DNA of 64,000 nt from Crocinitomix catalasitica ATCC 23190 (GCF_000621625.1 NZ_JHXV01000001.1:362967-426966); one strand, 5' to 3'. Numbered from the stretch's first letter, positions 9,089 to 18,550 are shown. The notes: generated by a model from the sequence alone, not told the origin. A program made the numbers and translations.

Positions 9089-9213
9089 AAAACGCAGTTT
9101 ATACAAGACGCAGCAATAATAGTAAATAATGACAACTGATTTTTTGCAACAAACAAAATCTTGAATGATCCATTGATAGAAAAGTTAATTTAATAGCAAC
9201 ATTGAGTAATTAT

Positions 9214-10650
9214 ATGATACGTTTAAAGATTTTTACTGCATTCTTTCTCACAATTAATTTATTGTATGGGCAAACCTATGATACTATTTCCCAAAAGCAA
9301 CTGCTAGCAGAACAAATGGTAGAGGACTTGGATATTCTTGTCAATTCATTGGCTGATGCACACCCAACCCTATATCAATATATTAGTAAAGAAAATCTGC
9401 ACAAAAAAGAACTAGAAATTAGAGCGGAAATAAATAGTACTAAAACAGTAATGATGTTTTATAGATACGTTGCCGAGTATGTTAAAGAAATAAGATGTGG
9501 CCATACTGTTGCAATGCAATCAGCTGATTACTATCAGTTCCATAAAGAAAACCCATTATTTATTCCTCTAGACGTTTATCTACAGGAAGGCAAATTATAC
9601 GTTAAACATATCCACCAAAAAGCCATCAACATTCCTAATGGTTCAGAAATTTTAGAAATTGATAACCGGACTGCTGGCCAGATACTGAAAGATATGAATT
9701 CTATTGTATCCCGAGATGGTTTTAGTTCTAATTTCAGAGATGTAAATATTGAAGGAGGATTTTCGTCCCAATACTTATTTTTATATGGACAAAAAGAATA
9801 CCATACAATTGTGATTAAAAACAACAATACCCGGAGAGTTGTAATATTGAAATCTGGCAAACCTGATAAATTGAAAAAAACTATACAAAAAGACACAAGC
9901 TTGTATACTTTACAAATGTCAGTTCCCGGTATAAATTATCATACATTTGGTTCAAATAGCCTTCCTTTTATTGATTTAAATTCGTTTGAAAGAAATGGCT
10001 ATAAAAAATTTTACAAAAAAGTCTTCGCGGATCTAGAAGAAAGTGAAGCAGAAAATTTAGTAATTGACCTGAGAGGAAATGGAGGTGGGTATTTTTTACA
10101 TGTAGCCGAACTTCTTAAATATATAGCAAGGGAAGATTTTACAATTGATAAATATAGAAATAGAAAATTCTCGAGAAAAAACAAGTACTTAAAATTTCAT
10201 TTGCCTACTAAAGCATTAGTGAAAATTGCATTTGATTTTTTTCCCGATTCAGATAGAAGTGATCCTCGGCGTAATTATCAATTCAAATTCAAAATCAAAA
10301 GGAAAAATCATTTTAAGGGTAAGATATATGTTTTAACTGATGGGTACTCCTTTTCAGCGAGTGCTAATTTAGCTTCAAAAATTAAGCATCATTGTAATGC
10401 AACCTTTATAGGCACAGAAACCGGGGGGAATGAAGAAGGATGTAACGGAACTCTTTTTGGTAATCTAACGCTACCCAATTCAAAAATACGTATAACTGTA
10501 CCGATATTTCATGTAGACAATAAAGTCAAACTTGACAAAAATGGGCGTGGTGTAATTCCAGATATTCAAGTTGATTATTCTGTCGAAGAAAGATTGAATG
10601 GAATTGATAAAGAAATGCAAGAATTAGAAAAATTAATCATGTCACATTAG
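9214..10650 (+). CDS. Secreted S41 family peptidase, paralogue of the preceding gene
   Basis: About 478 residues from ATG 9214 (a TTG at 9202 is possible but leaves a poorer signal peptide). Signal peptide cleavage is likely after LLYGQ. S41 landmarks are LVIDLRGNGGG, DGYSFSASANLASKI with the candidate nucleophile Ser, and GTETGGNEEG. The stretch LPNSKIRIT is shared with the paralogue at 7700, and the two differ widely elsewhere, so the duplication is old. The 113-bp spacer between them shows no strong terminator. Substrate unknown. Confidence 0.87.
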   Translation: MIRLKIFTAFFLTINLLYGQTYDTISQKQLLAEQMVEDLDILVNSLADAHPTLYQYISKENLHKKELEIRAEINSTKTVMMFYRYVAEYVKEIRCGHTVAMQSADYYQFHKENPLFIPLDVYLQEGKLYVKHIHQKAINIPNGSEILEIDNRTAGQILKDMNSIVSRDGFSSNFRDVNIEGGFSSQYLFLYGQKEYHTIVIKNNNTRRVVILKSGKPDKLKKTIQKDTSLYTLQMSVPGINYHTFGSNSLPFIDLNSFERNGYKKFYKKVFADLEESEAENLVIDLRGNGGGYFLHVAELLKYIAREDFTIDKYRNRKFSRKNKYLKFHLPTKALVKIAFDFFPDSDRSDPRRNYQFKFKIKRKNHFKGKIYVLTDGYSFSASANLASKIKHHCNATFIGTETGGNEEGCNGTLFGNLTLPNSKIRITVPIFHVDNKVKLDKNGRGVIPDIQVDYSVEERLNGIDKEMQELEKLIMSH

Positions 10651-10707
10651 CTGTTTCATTAGTTAAAAGTTATTTATCAGAGATAAGGTATTTAAGAAAA
10701 TAAGTAA

Positions 10708-11277
10708 ATGAACCCAAAAGCACACCTGCAAATAATAATTATTAATGTTCTATACATTTTGGTGCTTGGACTTAATTGTCTCAACTTAATTGATGGGTTA
10801 AGCTTTTTTGACGGGAGAATTGTAGTGACATTTTTATATTGCTTTACGACACTTCATTTCTTGACCGTTACCGTTTTTATTTATAAATTTATTACTTCCC
10901 GAAAAAGGATTCTGTTCTTTATTCTTAGTTCGATTCTGGTAGTTACAATAGGTCAAATACTAGAAATATTAAGAATGTTTGAACTTTTTAAACTTAATCA
11001 GATCTGGGACAATTCCTCACCAAATATGATTTTTTCAGGAACGTTATTATATGCTATAATCATACTCCTAATTAAGAGAAAGAACTTTATTTTAATTAAA
11101 ATTTACGCGCTGTCTATAATAACAGTATTTATAATAATTGCAATCAGTGTCATTGTTTATCATAATAGATTGAATGGAATTACCATGCTGTTTTTGTCAA
11201 TTCCTCCAGTAATTTTCCTTTCTGAACTAATTAAAAATCAGAAAAAAATGTTGAAGACCGCAGAACAAACAAACTAA
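10708..11277 (+). CDS. Integral membrane protein of unknown function
   Basis: 189 residues, with about six hydrophobic helices covering almost all of the protein (about 8-30, 36-60, 66-86, 108-123, 130-150, 155-172) and a short basic C-terminal tail. No motif recognised. It stands 14 bp before the lipoprotein gene at 11292 and probably shares a transcript with it. Confidence 0.65.
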   Translation: MNPKAHLQIIIINVLYILVLGLNCLNLIDGLSFFDGRIVVTFLYCFTTLHFLTVTVFIYKFITSRKRILFFILSSILVVTIGQILEILRMFELFKLNQIWDNSSPNMIFSGTLLYAIIILLIKRKNFILIKIYALSIITVFIIIAISVIVYHNRLNGITMLFLSIPPVIFLSELIKNQKKMLKTAEQTN

Positions 11278-11291
11278 CGAGAAACAAGAAG

Positions 11292-12860
11292 ATGAAAGGA
11301 ACTTTTGCAATACTAATTTTATCATTGACGCTTTTTGCTTGTGATGGACAACAAAAGTCAAGCGTGACAAATTTTGAAAGTGGTTTTTCTCTTATTCAAG
11401 ACACAATCTCTATAAGCGTAAATGGCAGAATGACTCACGCATTAGCGTATAACGACAAATATTATGTGCTTTTTGAACAGCAATTAATGAAATACGGTGG
11501 CTATGAAAAAAGATGGCTTTATATTTTTTCAAACAATCAATTAGAAAAAGTGATTGACTGTCCCGAAGAAATGAAAACAGTCTACTTGGATTTTTATGTG
11601 CAAAACGATAGCATTATTTTAAAGCCGTATATTGACAAGCAGAGCTATTATTTTGACAATACAAATTTTAAGTGGAACAAGATTGATAAGACAGAGGACT
11701 TAATATTCGAAGATTCGGATTTTTATGTCTACTCTTTAGATTTTGGCGAATGGGGTGGAAAAACTTGGTTTAAAGAAAAGAAAACAGGTAGTCAGTATGT
11801 TTTAGAATCCACAACACCATTGATTAATAAAATTGATGACACCTATTATTTGACTAATGCTTATCAAGTTCTCAAAATTGAAAACCCAAAAGAACTTACA
11901 AAATGCGATAGTGATGTGACTTATGAAAACATACAAAAAACAGGTAAGTGTTATTCTTGGTACAGCCAATCAAAAGGCTATGAAGTGATTTATGAAGATG
12001 AGCATGTAGACTATTTTGATTTTTCAAATCACCCTAGGGTTGTCAGCTCTTATACTTTTAATAATGAACTTCTACATATTTATGAAACAGACACAGCTTC
12101 GTATCTATCACGGATAGTAAACAATAAAATACAACCATTTGAAAAGGTACTTGATGATATAAAATTTTTTAATTGGCATTTCTCTTATCGTTGTAAAAAC
12201 ATAAATGGCACTAATGAATTGCTCAAATTCAATACAACGAATGACCAAATTTATGGTTTGACAATTATTAAGGGTAATATAATTTATGTAACTTATTTAG
12301 TTAATGACGTTGAATTAAAACCAAAAATATTAGGAGAACAAAGGTCAAACGAAATTTTTGAAAATAGACTTAAATCAATCCTTGCTGATTTTTCAAAACT
12401 GACCCTGACGAAGGTGGAATCTAAAGAAAAGAAATGGAAAACTTTTGACATTACCCCAAATCAAAAAATTGGAATTGGAGACAGTTGGAATACTAAAAAG
12501 TACAATATTGACATTAACAAATCTTATCTTGTTGTAGAGGATACGATTATTTCAAACGTAATTATGTATTACGCTACTAAAAAGACTGACTTGGTTAGAG
12601 CGGTAACGATTAATTGGGAAAAAACACAGCATTCAAGAATAGTATTTGAAAATAATAAGTCAGCAAGTGAAATTTTTTTGACAAGATTTAATGACCTGAT
12701 ATTAATTCTAACGAGTGAGCTAGGTGAACCGAATTTGATACATAAAGAAAAGAAAAATCAATCATTTGTTTGGACAATACAAAACGGCTTAAATATTGAA
12801 CTTAAACTTTCAAGTCTGGATAATTATAATAACATAAGAATGGTGATGTATGAGAGGTAA
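11292..12860 (+). CDS. Large lipoprotein of unknown function
   Basis: 522 residues with a lipobox LFAC at 14-17, so it should be lipid-anchored. The body is rich in aromatic and beta-strand residues and looks like a propeller or repeated beta structure (repeated Y/W-containing strands), but no family is recognised. Codon use differs from core genes: Asp is often GAC, where the core strongly prefers GAT. This suggests a different origin. The protein ends just before an imperfect palindrome at 12883-12960. Confidence 0.65.
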   Translation: MKGTFAILILSLTLFACDGQQKSSVTNFESGFSLIQDTISISVNGRMTHALAYNDKYYVLFEQQLMKYGGYEKRWLYIFSNNQLEKVIDCPEEMKTVYLDFYVQNDSIILKPYIDKQSYYFDNTNFKWNKIDKTEDLIFEDSDFYVYSLDFGEWGGKTWFKEKKTGSQYVLESTTPLINKIDDTYYLTNAYQVLKIENPKELTKCDSDVTYENIQKTGKCYSWYSQSKGYEVIYEDEHVDYFDFSNHPRVVSSYTFNNELLHIYETDTASYLSRIVNNKIQPFEKVLDDIKFFNWHFSYRCKNINGTNELLKFNTTNDQIYGLTIIKGNIIYVTYLVNDVELKPKILGEQRSNEIFENRLKSILADFSKLTLTKVESKEKKWKTFDITPNQKIGIGDSWNTKKYNIDINKSYLVVEDTIISNVIMYYATKKTDLVRAVTINWEKTQHSRIVFENNKSASEIFLTRFNDLILILTSELGEPNLIHKEKKNQSFVWTIQNGLNIELKLSSLDNYNNIRMVMYER

Positions 12861-12882
12861 TAAAAACGAACACTCAACAATA

Positions 12883-12960
12883 GGTGAAATTTACAGAGAA
12901 GCTATTCGCCATCAACCTACAGCAAACCTACTGCTCACAAAGTAAATGCCTAATTTCACC
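12883..12960. repeat. Imperfect palindrome, attC-like in size
   Basis: The left arm GGTGAAATTTAC (12883-12894) pairs with GTAAAT...AATTTCACC (12942-12960) across about 47 bp, leaving a short bulge (GCCT) on one side. Long, bulged palindromes of this size between one-gene units resemble integron attC sites, but I find no clear GTTRRRY/RYYYAAC boxes and no integrase. It also shows that the next gene starts at 12988 rather than 12946. Confidence 0.4.
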
Positions 12961-12987
12961 CAATCGCTATCAGAGAGGACAATTAAT

Positions 12988-13788
12988 ATGAGAAAAACAC
13001 TTCAACTATTACTATTGATATCAGCAGTTAATTTTAGTTTAGCTCAAGAAATAAATCATAATTATTCATTCTTAATAGACGCGTCAAAAAGTGCAGCTTG
13101 CAATATCTGTTTGGTTGAAGATATGAAAAGCGAAGCTCAATATAATTTGTTAGTGAAGAGAGCTTCTGGCGAAAGTTATAAATTAGAACAGTTAATTTTT
13201 GATTCCTTAGTTAAGCAAAAGTCTGAAATAGAAGAAGTTTATAAAACAGAACTGGGTGCTGATTCAGTGCTATTTAATGTTGAGAAATACGCGAAAATTC
13301 AGTGTCTTGCTAATTATTCATTCCCTTCCTTAAAAGAGTCTGAAATGACCGCGCTATTAGTAAAGTTTGATGCTTATTATTGGCCACTTGAAATTCCCCA
13401 ACCGTATTATTCAAAATTTGATATTGAAGATTCCGAAAAAGATGAAAGTGGAAAGTATGTCTATCTGTATAGAGGGCATAAAACGCTAATGACCAAAGAC
13501 GAGCTTGAAAATCAATATAATAAGGTTGATACTAGCTATAATAGTCTAAATAATTACAAGAATGCTATGGCTGACAAATTTTATATGGATTACACTGGAA
13601 AAGTGTTTTCTGAAATTGATAGAACAGAACAATTAATGTTTTTAGAATATAAGAATAGAACACTCTTTGGATTGTATAAAATGGATTTCGAGCAGTTTGA
13701 TAAGCAAAAAGAGGCAATCAAAAGAGATGATGTACAATTACAATTATTGAAAAAGAGATATTTAGATATAATAGAACTAAAAGAATAA
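12988..13788 (+). CDS. Secreted protein of unknown function
   Basis: About 266 residues from ATG 12988, with AGAGAGGA just upstream as ribosome binding site. A longer frame from 12946 would place the signal peptide internally. Signal peptide MRKTLQLLLLISAVNF, cleavage near LAQ. The mature part is helical and charged, with a CNIC pair soon after the cleavage site. No family recognised. Stands alone between two longer spacers in the accessory zone. Confidence 0.6.
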   Translation: MRKTLQLLLLISAVNFSLAQEINHNYSFLIDASKSAACNICLVEDMKSEAQYNLLVKRASGESYKLEQLIFDSLVKQKSEIEEVYKTELGADSVLFNVEKYAKIQCLANYSFPSLKESEMTALLVKFDAYYWPLEIPQPYYSKFDIEDSEKDESGKYVYLYRGHKTLMTKDELENQYNKVDTSYNSLNNYKNAMADKFYMDYTGKVFSEIDRTEQLMFLEYKNRTLFGLYKMDFEQFDKQKEAIKRDDVQLQLLKKRYLDIIELKE

Positions 13789-13894
13789 ATAAAATAGAAT
13801 TCACTGCTAGCCCAGGTCAACGTTAAGCTTTAACCAAATTTTCGGTTAACGAAGAAAATGTCTATTTTAACCGTCAAGGCACATAAGCGAACAA

Positions 13895-14968
13895 ATGAGA
13901 ATACAATTTCTGTCCATATTAACCATTGTTTTTTTGTTCAATACTTGCGCTCATCCAGTGAAAAAATATCATCAGGGTTTATCAACAGTTTGGCAAAATG
14001 AAAAGCTTAATTGGAACGCAACTTCCTTACTTTTATTGAATGGATATTTATATGGTAGCTCACTAGATAAAACTATTTTCAGAGCAGACTTTTTAACAGG
14101 TGAAATTGACTGGAAAAGTAAGTCATTAACTAATTATTCAAATCAAAAACCATTGATTGTAAACAATCAGATCTTTATTGGAGGATCGGATGTGTTGAAT
14201 GCATATAACCTCTCTGGAGAACTGATTTGGTCCCATCAAACGAATAAAAAAGTTGGGCATTCCATTATTCATTTTGATTCTTTAGTTTTTGGGTCACTTA
14301 CCAATAAAGGCTTAATGGCTTTTAATATCAACGACGGAAGTCTAATGTGGAGCCTTGAGCCAGATTATCAGATGTTATCCTCAAATGCCCCATCAATTCA
14401 AGACAGTTTAATAGCAATTTCTAATTTTGACTATTCATTAGCCGAACATTTTAGTAATACCAAATTAATTAACGCTAAGAGTGGTAAATCTATTTGGAGT
14501 CGCAGAGATAGTAGTTCGGGCGGTGAAGCCTTGTTCTATCAAAATAAGCTTTTAATCTGCTATGATTCGGCATATGTAGACGGGGCGGTTTTAGCGATAG
14601 ATCTAGAAAGTGGAGCTACATTATGGGAGGTGAGTTCTAATCCAGAAATATATTTGAAGCCTGCTCTTATTTGGCATTCACTATTGATAGCTTCTTATGA
14701 AAGAGGACTAGATTGTTTAGATCCGAATAATGGAGAATTGAAATGGACCTTAGCCAATAAGAAATACGCTCCAGCTACTGAATTCATAGCGTTTAATGGT
14801 TTGACATATTTTGGAACGCAAGGACGGCAATTAATTGGGGTAGATTCTTTAGGTAAAATTCAATTTGAATCGGATTTTGAATATGGAATTGGCACACCCG
14901 TATTATTTGAAAATGGTCTTTATATTACCGATGGTAATGACGCCTTATTCAAATTGGAAGAATACTGA
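13895..14968 (+). CDS. PQQ-like beta-propeller lipoprotein
   Basis: 357 residues with a lipobox FNTC (residue 18 Cys). The rest is a series of blades of the type NGYLYGSSLD...GEIDWKSKS, GELIWSHQT, GSLMWSLEP, GKSIWSR, GATLWEV and GELKWTL, i.e. the PQQ_2/Trp-docking pattern found in BamB and related propellers. No PQQ-dehydrogenase catalytic features are seen, so it is probably a scaffold or binding protein on the outer or inner membrane. A true BamB role is doubtful because the gene sits in an accessory zone away from bam or der genes. Confidence 0.8.
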   Translation: MRIQFLSILTIVFLFNTCAHPVKKYHQGLSTVWQNEKLNWNATSLLLLNGYLYGSSLDKTIFRADFLTGEIDWKSKSLTNYSNQKPLIVNNQIFIGGSDVLNAYNLSGELIWSHQTNKKVGHSIIHFDSLVFGSLTNKGLMAFNINDGSLMWSLEPDYQMLSSNAPSIQDSLIAISNFDYSLAEHFSNTKLINAKSGKSIWSRRDSSSGGEALFYQNKLLICYDSAYVDGAVLAIDLESGATLWEVSSNPEIYLKPALIWHSLLIASYERGLDCLDPNNGELKWTLANKKYAPATEFIAFNGLTYFGTQGRQLIGVDSLGKIQFESDFEYGIGTPVLFENGLYITDGNDALFKLEEY

Positions 14969-15122
14969 AACATTTAGGAGGAATGAATGAGGATACATTG
15001 GCAGTAAATATTCATGACTGCTGAAAAGTCTGCCAATTTTTATAAATTTAAAAAACGGTCAGGCAGTTCATGATAAAAATGAATTACTCCATACAAGCCA
15101 CAATGAAACGATACTTAATATA

Positions 15123-15608
15123 ATGCAGATCAATCAGCAATTTAACGGAATTATAATTGGGGGAGTATTTACTCTTGCTAGTTTGATGCTGGCTTTAACT
15201 TTTATTGTTCCTGTTGTGTCAGTGCTTCCGGGTATGTTTCTTGAAGTGATTATGGCTGAAATTGTTGACAATGATCCTTATTCTAATGTTGGAAAAGCAA
15301 CGCTGGGTGCCTTACTATTTATATTGATATTATCGTTTGTTCTAATTTTTGTGCAGTCACAAAAGGTTGTGTTCAAAAATAGAACAATCATCGGAATTAT
15401 GTTTTTTGAATATTTTATAATTCATGCCATTGGATTTTATATTTACTGGGCAACTTCGCTAGATTTTAGAAGTGATGGACAGTTAATTTTCGGCGCGGTT
15501 AAAAGTTATCCATTTAGCAGCTTTGGGTTTTTAGGCTTAGGAATTCTCATTGATCTAATAAAGTCAAAAACTTTAGGGGTAAAAGATGATCTAAATACTA
15601 TCGATTAG
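15123..15608 (+). CDS. Small integral membrane protein of unknown function
   Basis: 161 residues with four clear hydrophobic helices (about 10-38, 58-77, 88-111, 128-148) and a short soluble C-terminus. No motif recognised. Preceded by a 154-bp spacer after the propeller gene and followed by copy 2 of the 206-bp repeat, so it is the last gene inside the repeat-bounded block. Confidence 0.6.
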   Translation: MQINQQFNGIIIGGVFTLASLMLALTFIVPVVSVLPGMFLEVIMAEIVDNDPYSNVGKATLGALLFILILSFVLIFVQSQKVVFKNRTIIGIMFFEYFIIHAIGFYIYWATSLDFRSDGQLIFGAVKSYPFSSFGFLGLGILIDLIKSKTLGVKDDLNTID

Positions 15609-15688
15609 GAAGAGTTTGATTGAATTAAATCCTTTCTGATATCTCGAGAATGAGAGGCGTCTATAAACATGTTGTGTAAGACACACTA

Positions 15689-15894
15689 CTTCGATATTCC
15701 ATCGCGAAGGGTGATCAACTGAACCAGTATTACGATTTCTAAATATTAATCCTCAACGACTTATCAATATTAAGTTGAAAAACTTATATTTGAGCAACAC
15801 AACCCGAATACCTAACTTTAATGCTGCCTTAGTGGCTAAGAAATATTTATAAGCGTTTACAAACGGATAAGTTAATATTAACTTTATTTAGTTG
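15689..15894. repeat. 206-bp direct repeat, copy 2
   Basis: Same orientation as 7479-7684 and about 97 % identical to it by eye, with mismatches scattered and no gaps. It lies in the 313-bp gap before the gene at 15922 and ends 27 bp upstream of that ATG. The first part of the gap (15609-15688) shows only a short GTGT/ACAC palindrome near 15676-15686. Confidence 0.95.
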
Positions 15895-15921
15895 ATACCT
15901 GCAATTAAAAAACGACAGAAA

Positions 15922-16893
15922 ATGAAACTGACAGAAGATAAATTTCCAATTTTGAGTTGTGTAGAAAACAATATTCTATCGGACAGACTTCACGAGTTCT
16001 TGGACAGACAAGTTCCCGACAGAAAAGAACAAAAGGAAATGCTAAGCAGTTTTCCGTTTTTTGTAAATAAGAGACTTCAGATAAACTACATTTCAAAGTC
16101 TATACACGAAAAACTAATTGACACTTCAAATTTTATAAAGGCAAAAGACCTTTTAAAAGATTCACCTGCTACGGTTGCATTATTACTGCTTCCAGAAACA
16201 ATTTATCCTGACTTTACGAATGTCCCTGACTATGTGGGTGTTGACCCAAATGATTATCCGATTAACGCAATTCTGTTTAGTTGGTTAAATATGGATGACC
16301 ACGACAAAATATCCAACGCATACACTTTAAATGACTTAAAGAAACGTATTAGTGAAGGCGAAACACCACTACAAGGAGCAAATTGGAAAAATTTGATTGA
16401 ACAGTTAGAAAATGGAGAAGGAGAATGGGGCAATGATATTGACCGTGAATTACTTATAATGCCAATTTACGATGATGGAACAACTCAAGCAACTAAACAA
16501 TATGAACTTCAAAGTAATGATGAAATCTATGGTTGGGAATACAGCGAACAAGAAGGCAGAAGTTGGTATGGCAAAATTCACGATTATGTAATGTCATTTA
16601 TTTTGTTCTACAACTATACTGAAACGGAAACCAAAATCATTCACGGAATAGATAGTGGCGAACAAAGGCGTGTTAAACTTAATGGAGAAAAGTTTATTAA
16701 TAGTTCAAAAAATGACATTGAAATAATCGACAGTTCTTACTTTACAAAAATTATTCGGACGGGCGAATTTGGAGTAAGCGGACACTTTAGAGTTCAAAGA
16801 CACGGAATTGAAAATAACGAAGCCAAAATAATATTCATTGATGGATATAAGAAGAGCGGATATACTAGAAATGCAAAAATTGAAAAGAAATAA
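15922..16893 (+). CDS. Hypothetical cytoplasmic protein, possible transferred gene
   Basis: 323 residues from ATG 15922; a TTG at 15892 lies inside the repeat and is rejected. No signal peptide or membrane segment. The protein is acidic and Trp/Tyr-rich in the middle (WEYSEQEGRSWYGKIHDY). No family recognised. Codon use is marked by GAC for Asp, unlike the core genes on either side. It is enclosed by copy 2 of the 206-bp repeat upstream and a long imperfect palindrome downstream (16901-17033), so it looks like a single mobile gene unit. Confidence 0.6.
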   Translation: MKLTEDKFPILSCVENNILSDRLHEFLDRQVPDRKEQKEMLSSFPFFVNKRLQINYISKSIHEKLIDTSNFIKAKDLLKDSPATVALLLLPETIYPDFTNVPDYVGVDPNDYPINAILFSWLNMDDHDKISNAYTLNDLKKRISEGETPLQGANWKNLIEQLENGEGEWGNDIDRELLIMPIYDDGTTQATKQYELQSNDEIYGWEYSEQEGRSWYGKIHDYVMSFILFYNYTETETKIIHGIDSGEQRRVKLNGEKFINSSKNDIEIIDSSYFTKIIRTGEFGVSGHFRVQRHGIENNEAKIIFIDGYKKSGYTRNAKIEKK

Positions 16894-16900
16894 AAGCAGG

Positions 16901-17033
16901 TAACGATGTATATAAAAAAAAAATAGGCGAAATAGCATTAAATTCAAGGCTTTAGGCTCGTTTCAAACTTTGTGTTTAACCGAAAGTTTAGTGCTCCGAA
17001 ATCATTTACGTTTCTTATACTCACAACCGTAAG
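16901..17033. repeat. Long imperfect inverted repeat, attC-like
   Basis: The left arm TAACGATGTATATAAAA (from 16901) pairs imperfectly with the right arm TTTCTTATACTCACAACCGTA (from 17011), enclosing about 90 bp that include AAGTTTAGTGCTCCGAAA. The size and bulged arms are like large attC/VCR sites. Sequences of this type recur after accessory genes in other Bacteroidota, as far as I recall. The rest of the gap to 17153 holds nothing I recognise. Confidence 0.45.
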
Positions 17034-17153
17034 CGCCTCTATTATTTATGATGAACTTCACGAAATATAGCTTTACCCGTACGGATAATAAATAACTTGC
17101 TATCCATTTTATATCTTGAACGATTGAATTATTTCGAATAGCTAAATTTATAT

Positions 17154-17765
17154 ATGCGTTTAGTTCACTTGTTATTTTTCTTAACTTTTATCAGTTGTAC
17201 TTTTGAGCAAAAAAACTATGAAAAGGAATCCGTTCAGAGCAATCAAATAGCACAAACTAAGGATGAGGATGTAGTTTTTGAGGAGGATTCGTTAGCTACA
17301 GCTGTTTATCATCCTATAGAGATACAATGTGACTCCATTTATAATGGGGAAAATATTACTGTTCAACTTTGGACGCCTGAGCCAAATTATGAATATGATA
17401 GACCGAATTCAGCGTTTATATTCATGAAAAACGATGAAGTTATTTATCGAGACTCAGTATTTAGTTTTGTTCAACAAATTGAATTTGTAGATTATAATAG
17501 AGATGGTGTACAAGATATATTAATTCAAGAATATTCAGATGCACGCAGTAATTGGACTTACAACTTATATTTGGTTGGCAAGGATTATATGCCGGAGCAC
17601 ATTATTGAATTCTCAAAAATTAAAAATCCCAATCTAAATTCAACAGGAGATACGATTAAAAGTTATGTTATTTCAGGCGAAATATACAGTGCGCAATATT
17701 TGCTCGACGATTCAAATAATATAATTCAAATCGGTGAGTCAGTAATTATTGAAGAGCAGAATTAG
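17154..17765 (+). CDS. Lipoprotein of unknown function
   Basis: 203 residues with lipobox FISC (Cys at 15). A segment VDYNRDGVQDILIQE resembles an FG-GAP/EF-hand-like calcium loop (DxNxDGxxD). The rest is beta-rich. It precedes another lipoprotein gene by 8 bp, so the two are likely an operon and may act together at the envelope. Function not recognised. Confidence 0.65.
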   Translation: MRLVHLLFFLTFISCTFEQKNYEKESVQSNQIAQTKDEDVVFEEDSLATAVYHPIEIQCDSIYNGENITVQLWTPEPNYEYDRPNSAFIFMKNDEVIYRDSVFSFVQQIEFVDYNRDGVQDILIQEYSDARSNWTYNLYLVGKDYMPEHIIEFSKIKNPNLNSTGDTIKSYVISGEIYSAQYLLDDSNNIIQIGESVIIEEQN

Positions 17766-17773
17766 GTCATTAA

Positions 17774-18511
17774 ATGATAAGAATTTTAATAATCTTAATA
17801 CTATTTGTTTTTGTTGCTTGTGTTGACAAGGGGCAAACAGATATGGAAGTGAAGGCGAATGAAAAAATTGAAATTAAAAGCGAAAAGGCGGATATAGAAG
17901 ATATTGATGAAAGACTTCAAAAACATTTTGATTTATATAGATTAACGCCATCAATTGAAATCAATAATACAGTAGAAAATTATACAGAATTTCAAATTGG
18001 AATACACAATTTCGAATGGATTGATACGGATGAAGAAACTAAAATCAAAATAAATAATGACCTTTTCACGCTAAAAGATAAGACTACATTAAACATTGTA
18101 AGCGATCGAAAAGACAGTGTTGACTTTGCTAATTATTGGGATGAGATAAAACTCTACAAACATAATGATAAAGAATATATTGGAATAAAGATGCTGTTTT
18201 CTCCTTGTGTTGGTTTAGGATGCAGCGTGGCGTACTTTTTAATTTATGACATATCGACAAAATCAAAAAACTTCTTCGGGACGTTTAAAACGGGTCAAAA
18301 CCTGGATCTTTATGATTTTTTAAATGACGATAAAATTGATTATGTATCTAAGACATTTAACGGATATTCTTATGACTCAACGCCAAATGAAATTATTTAC
18401 GAACGCTATTCAATTGATGTTAATGGCCAATTTAAAAAGCAAGAAGATGAAAGCGGTTTGACGAATCCGTATACTTCGACGGCGCCCAGCACAATTAGTA
18501 CCCATAGGTAA
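17774..18511 (+). CDS. Lipoprotein of unknown function
   Basis: 245 residues with lipobox FVAC (Cys at 16) followed by a charged linker of about 45 residues. The folded part contains LYDFLNDDKIDYVSK, similar in character to the calcium-loop segment of the preceding lipoprotein, and a conserved-looking FSPCVGLGCSVAYF stretch. No family recognised. Forms a two-gene unit with 17154-17765. Confidence 0.65.
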   Translation: MIRILIILILFVFVACVDKGQTDMEVKANEKIEIKSEKADIEDIDERLQKHFDLYRLTPSIEINNTVENYTEFQIGIHNFEWIDTDEETKIKINNDLFTLKDKTTLNIVSDRKDSVDFANYWDEIKLYKHNDKEYIGIKMLFSPCVGLGCSVAYFLIYDISTKSKNFFGTFKTGQNLDLYDFLNDDKIDYVSKTFNGYSYDSTPNEIIYERYSIDVNGQFKKQEDESGLTNPYTSTAPSTISTHR

Positions 18512-18550
18512 AACGATAACTTTCTTATTGATTTAGGGAGTACCCTCTTT

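Noticed and set aside
13830-13849. Hairpin TTAACC/GGTTAA as a terminator or recombination site
   Set aside because: The stem is only six AT-rich pairs and is not followed by a T run; it could be chance in this AT-rich sequence.
13895-14968. BamB of the outer-membrane assembly machine
   Set aside because: Propeller repeats fit, but the gene is in an accessory zone, lacks der/bam neighbours and has no clear BamB-specific loops.
7479-15894. Insertion sequence or transposon ends
   Set aside because: The two repeats are direct, not inverted, no transposase lies between or beside them, and no short target duplications were seen.
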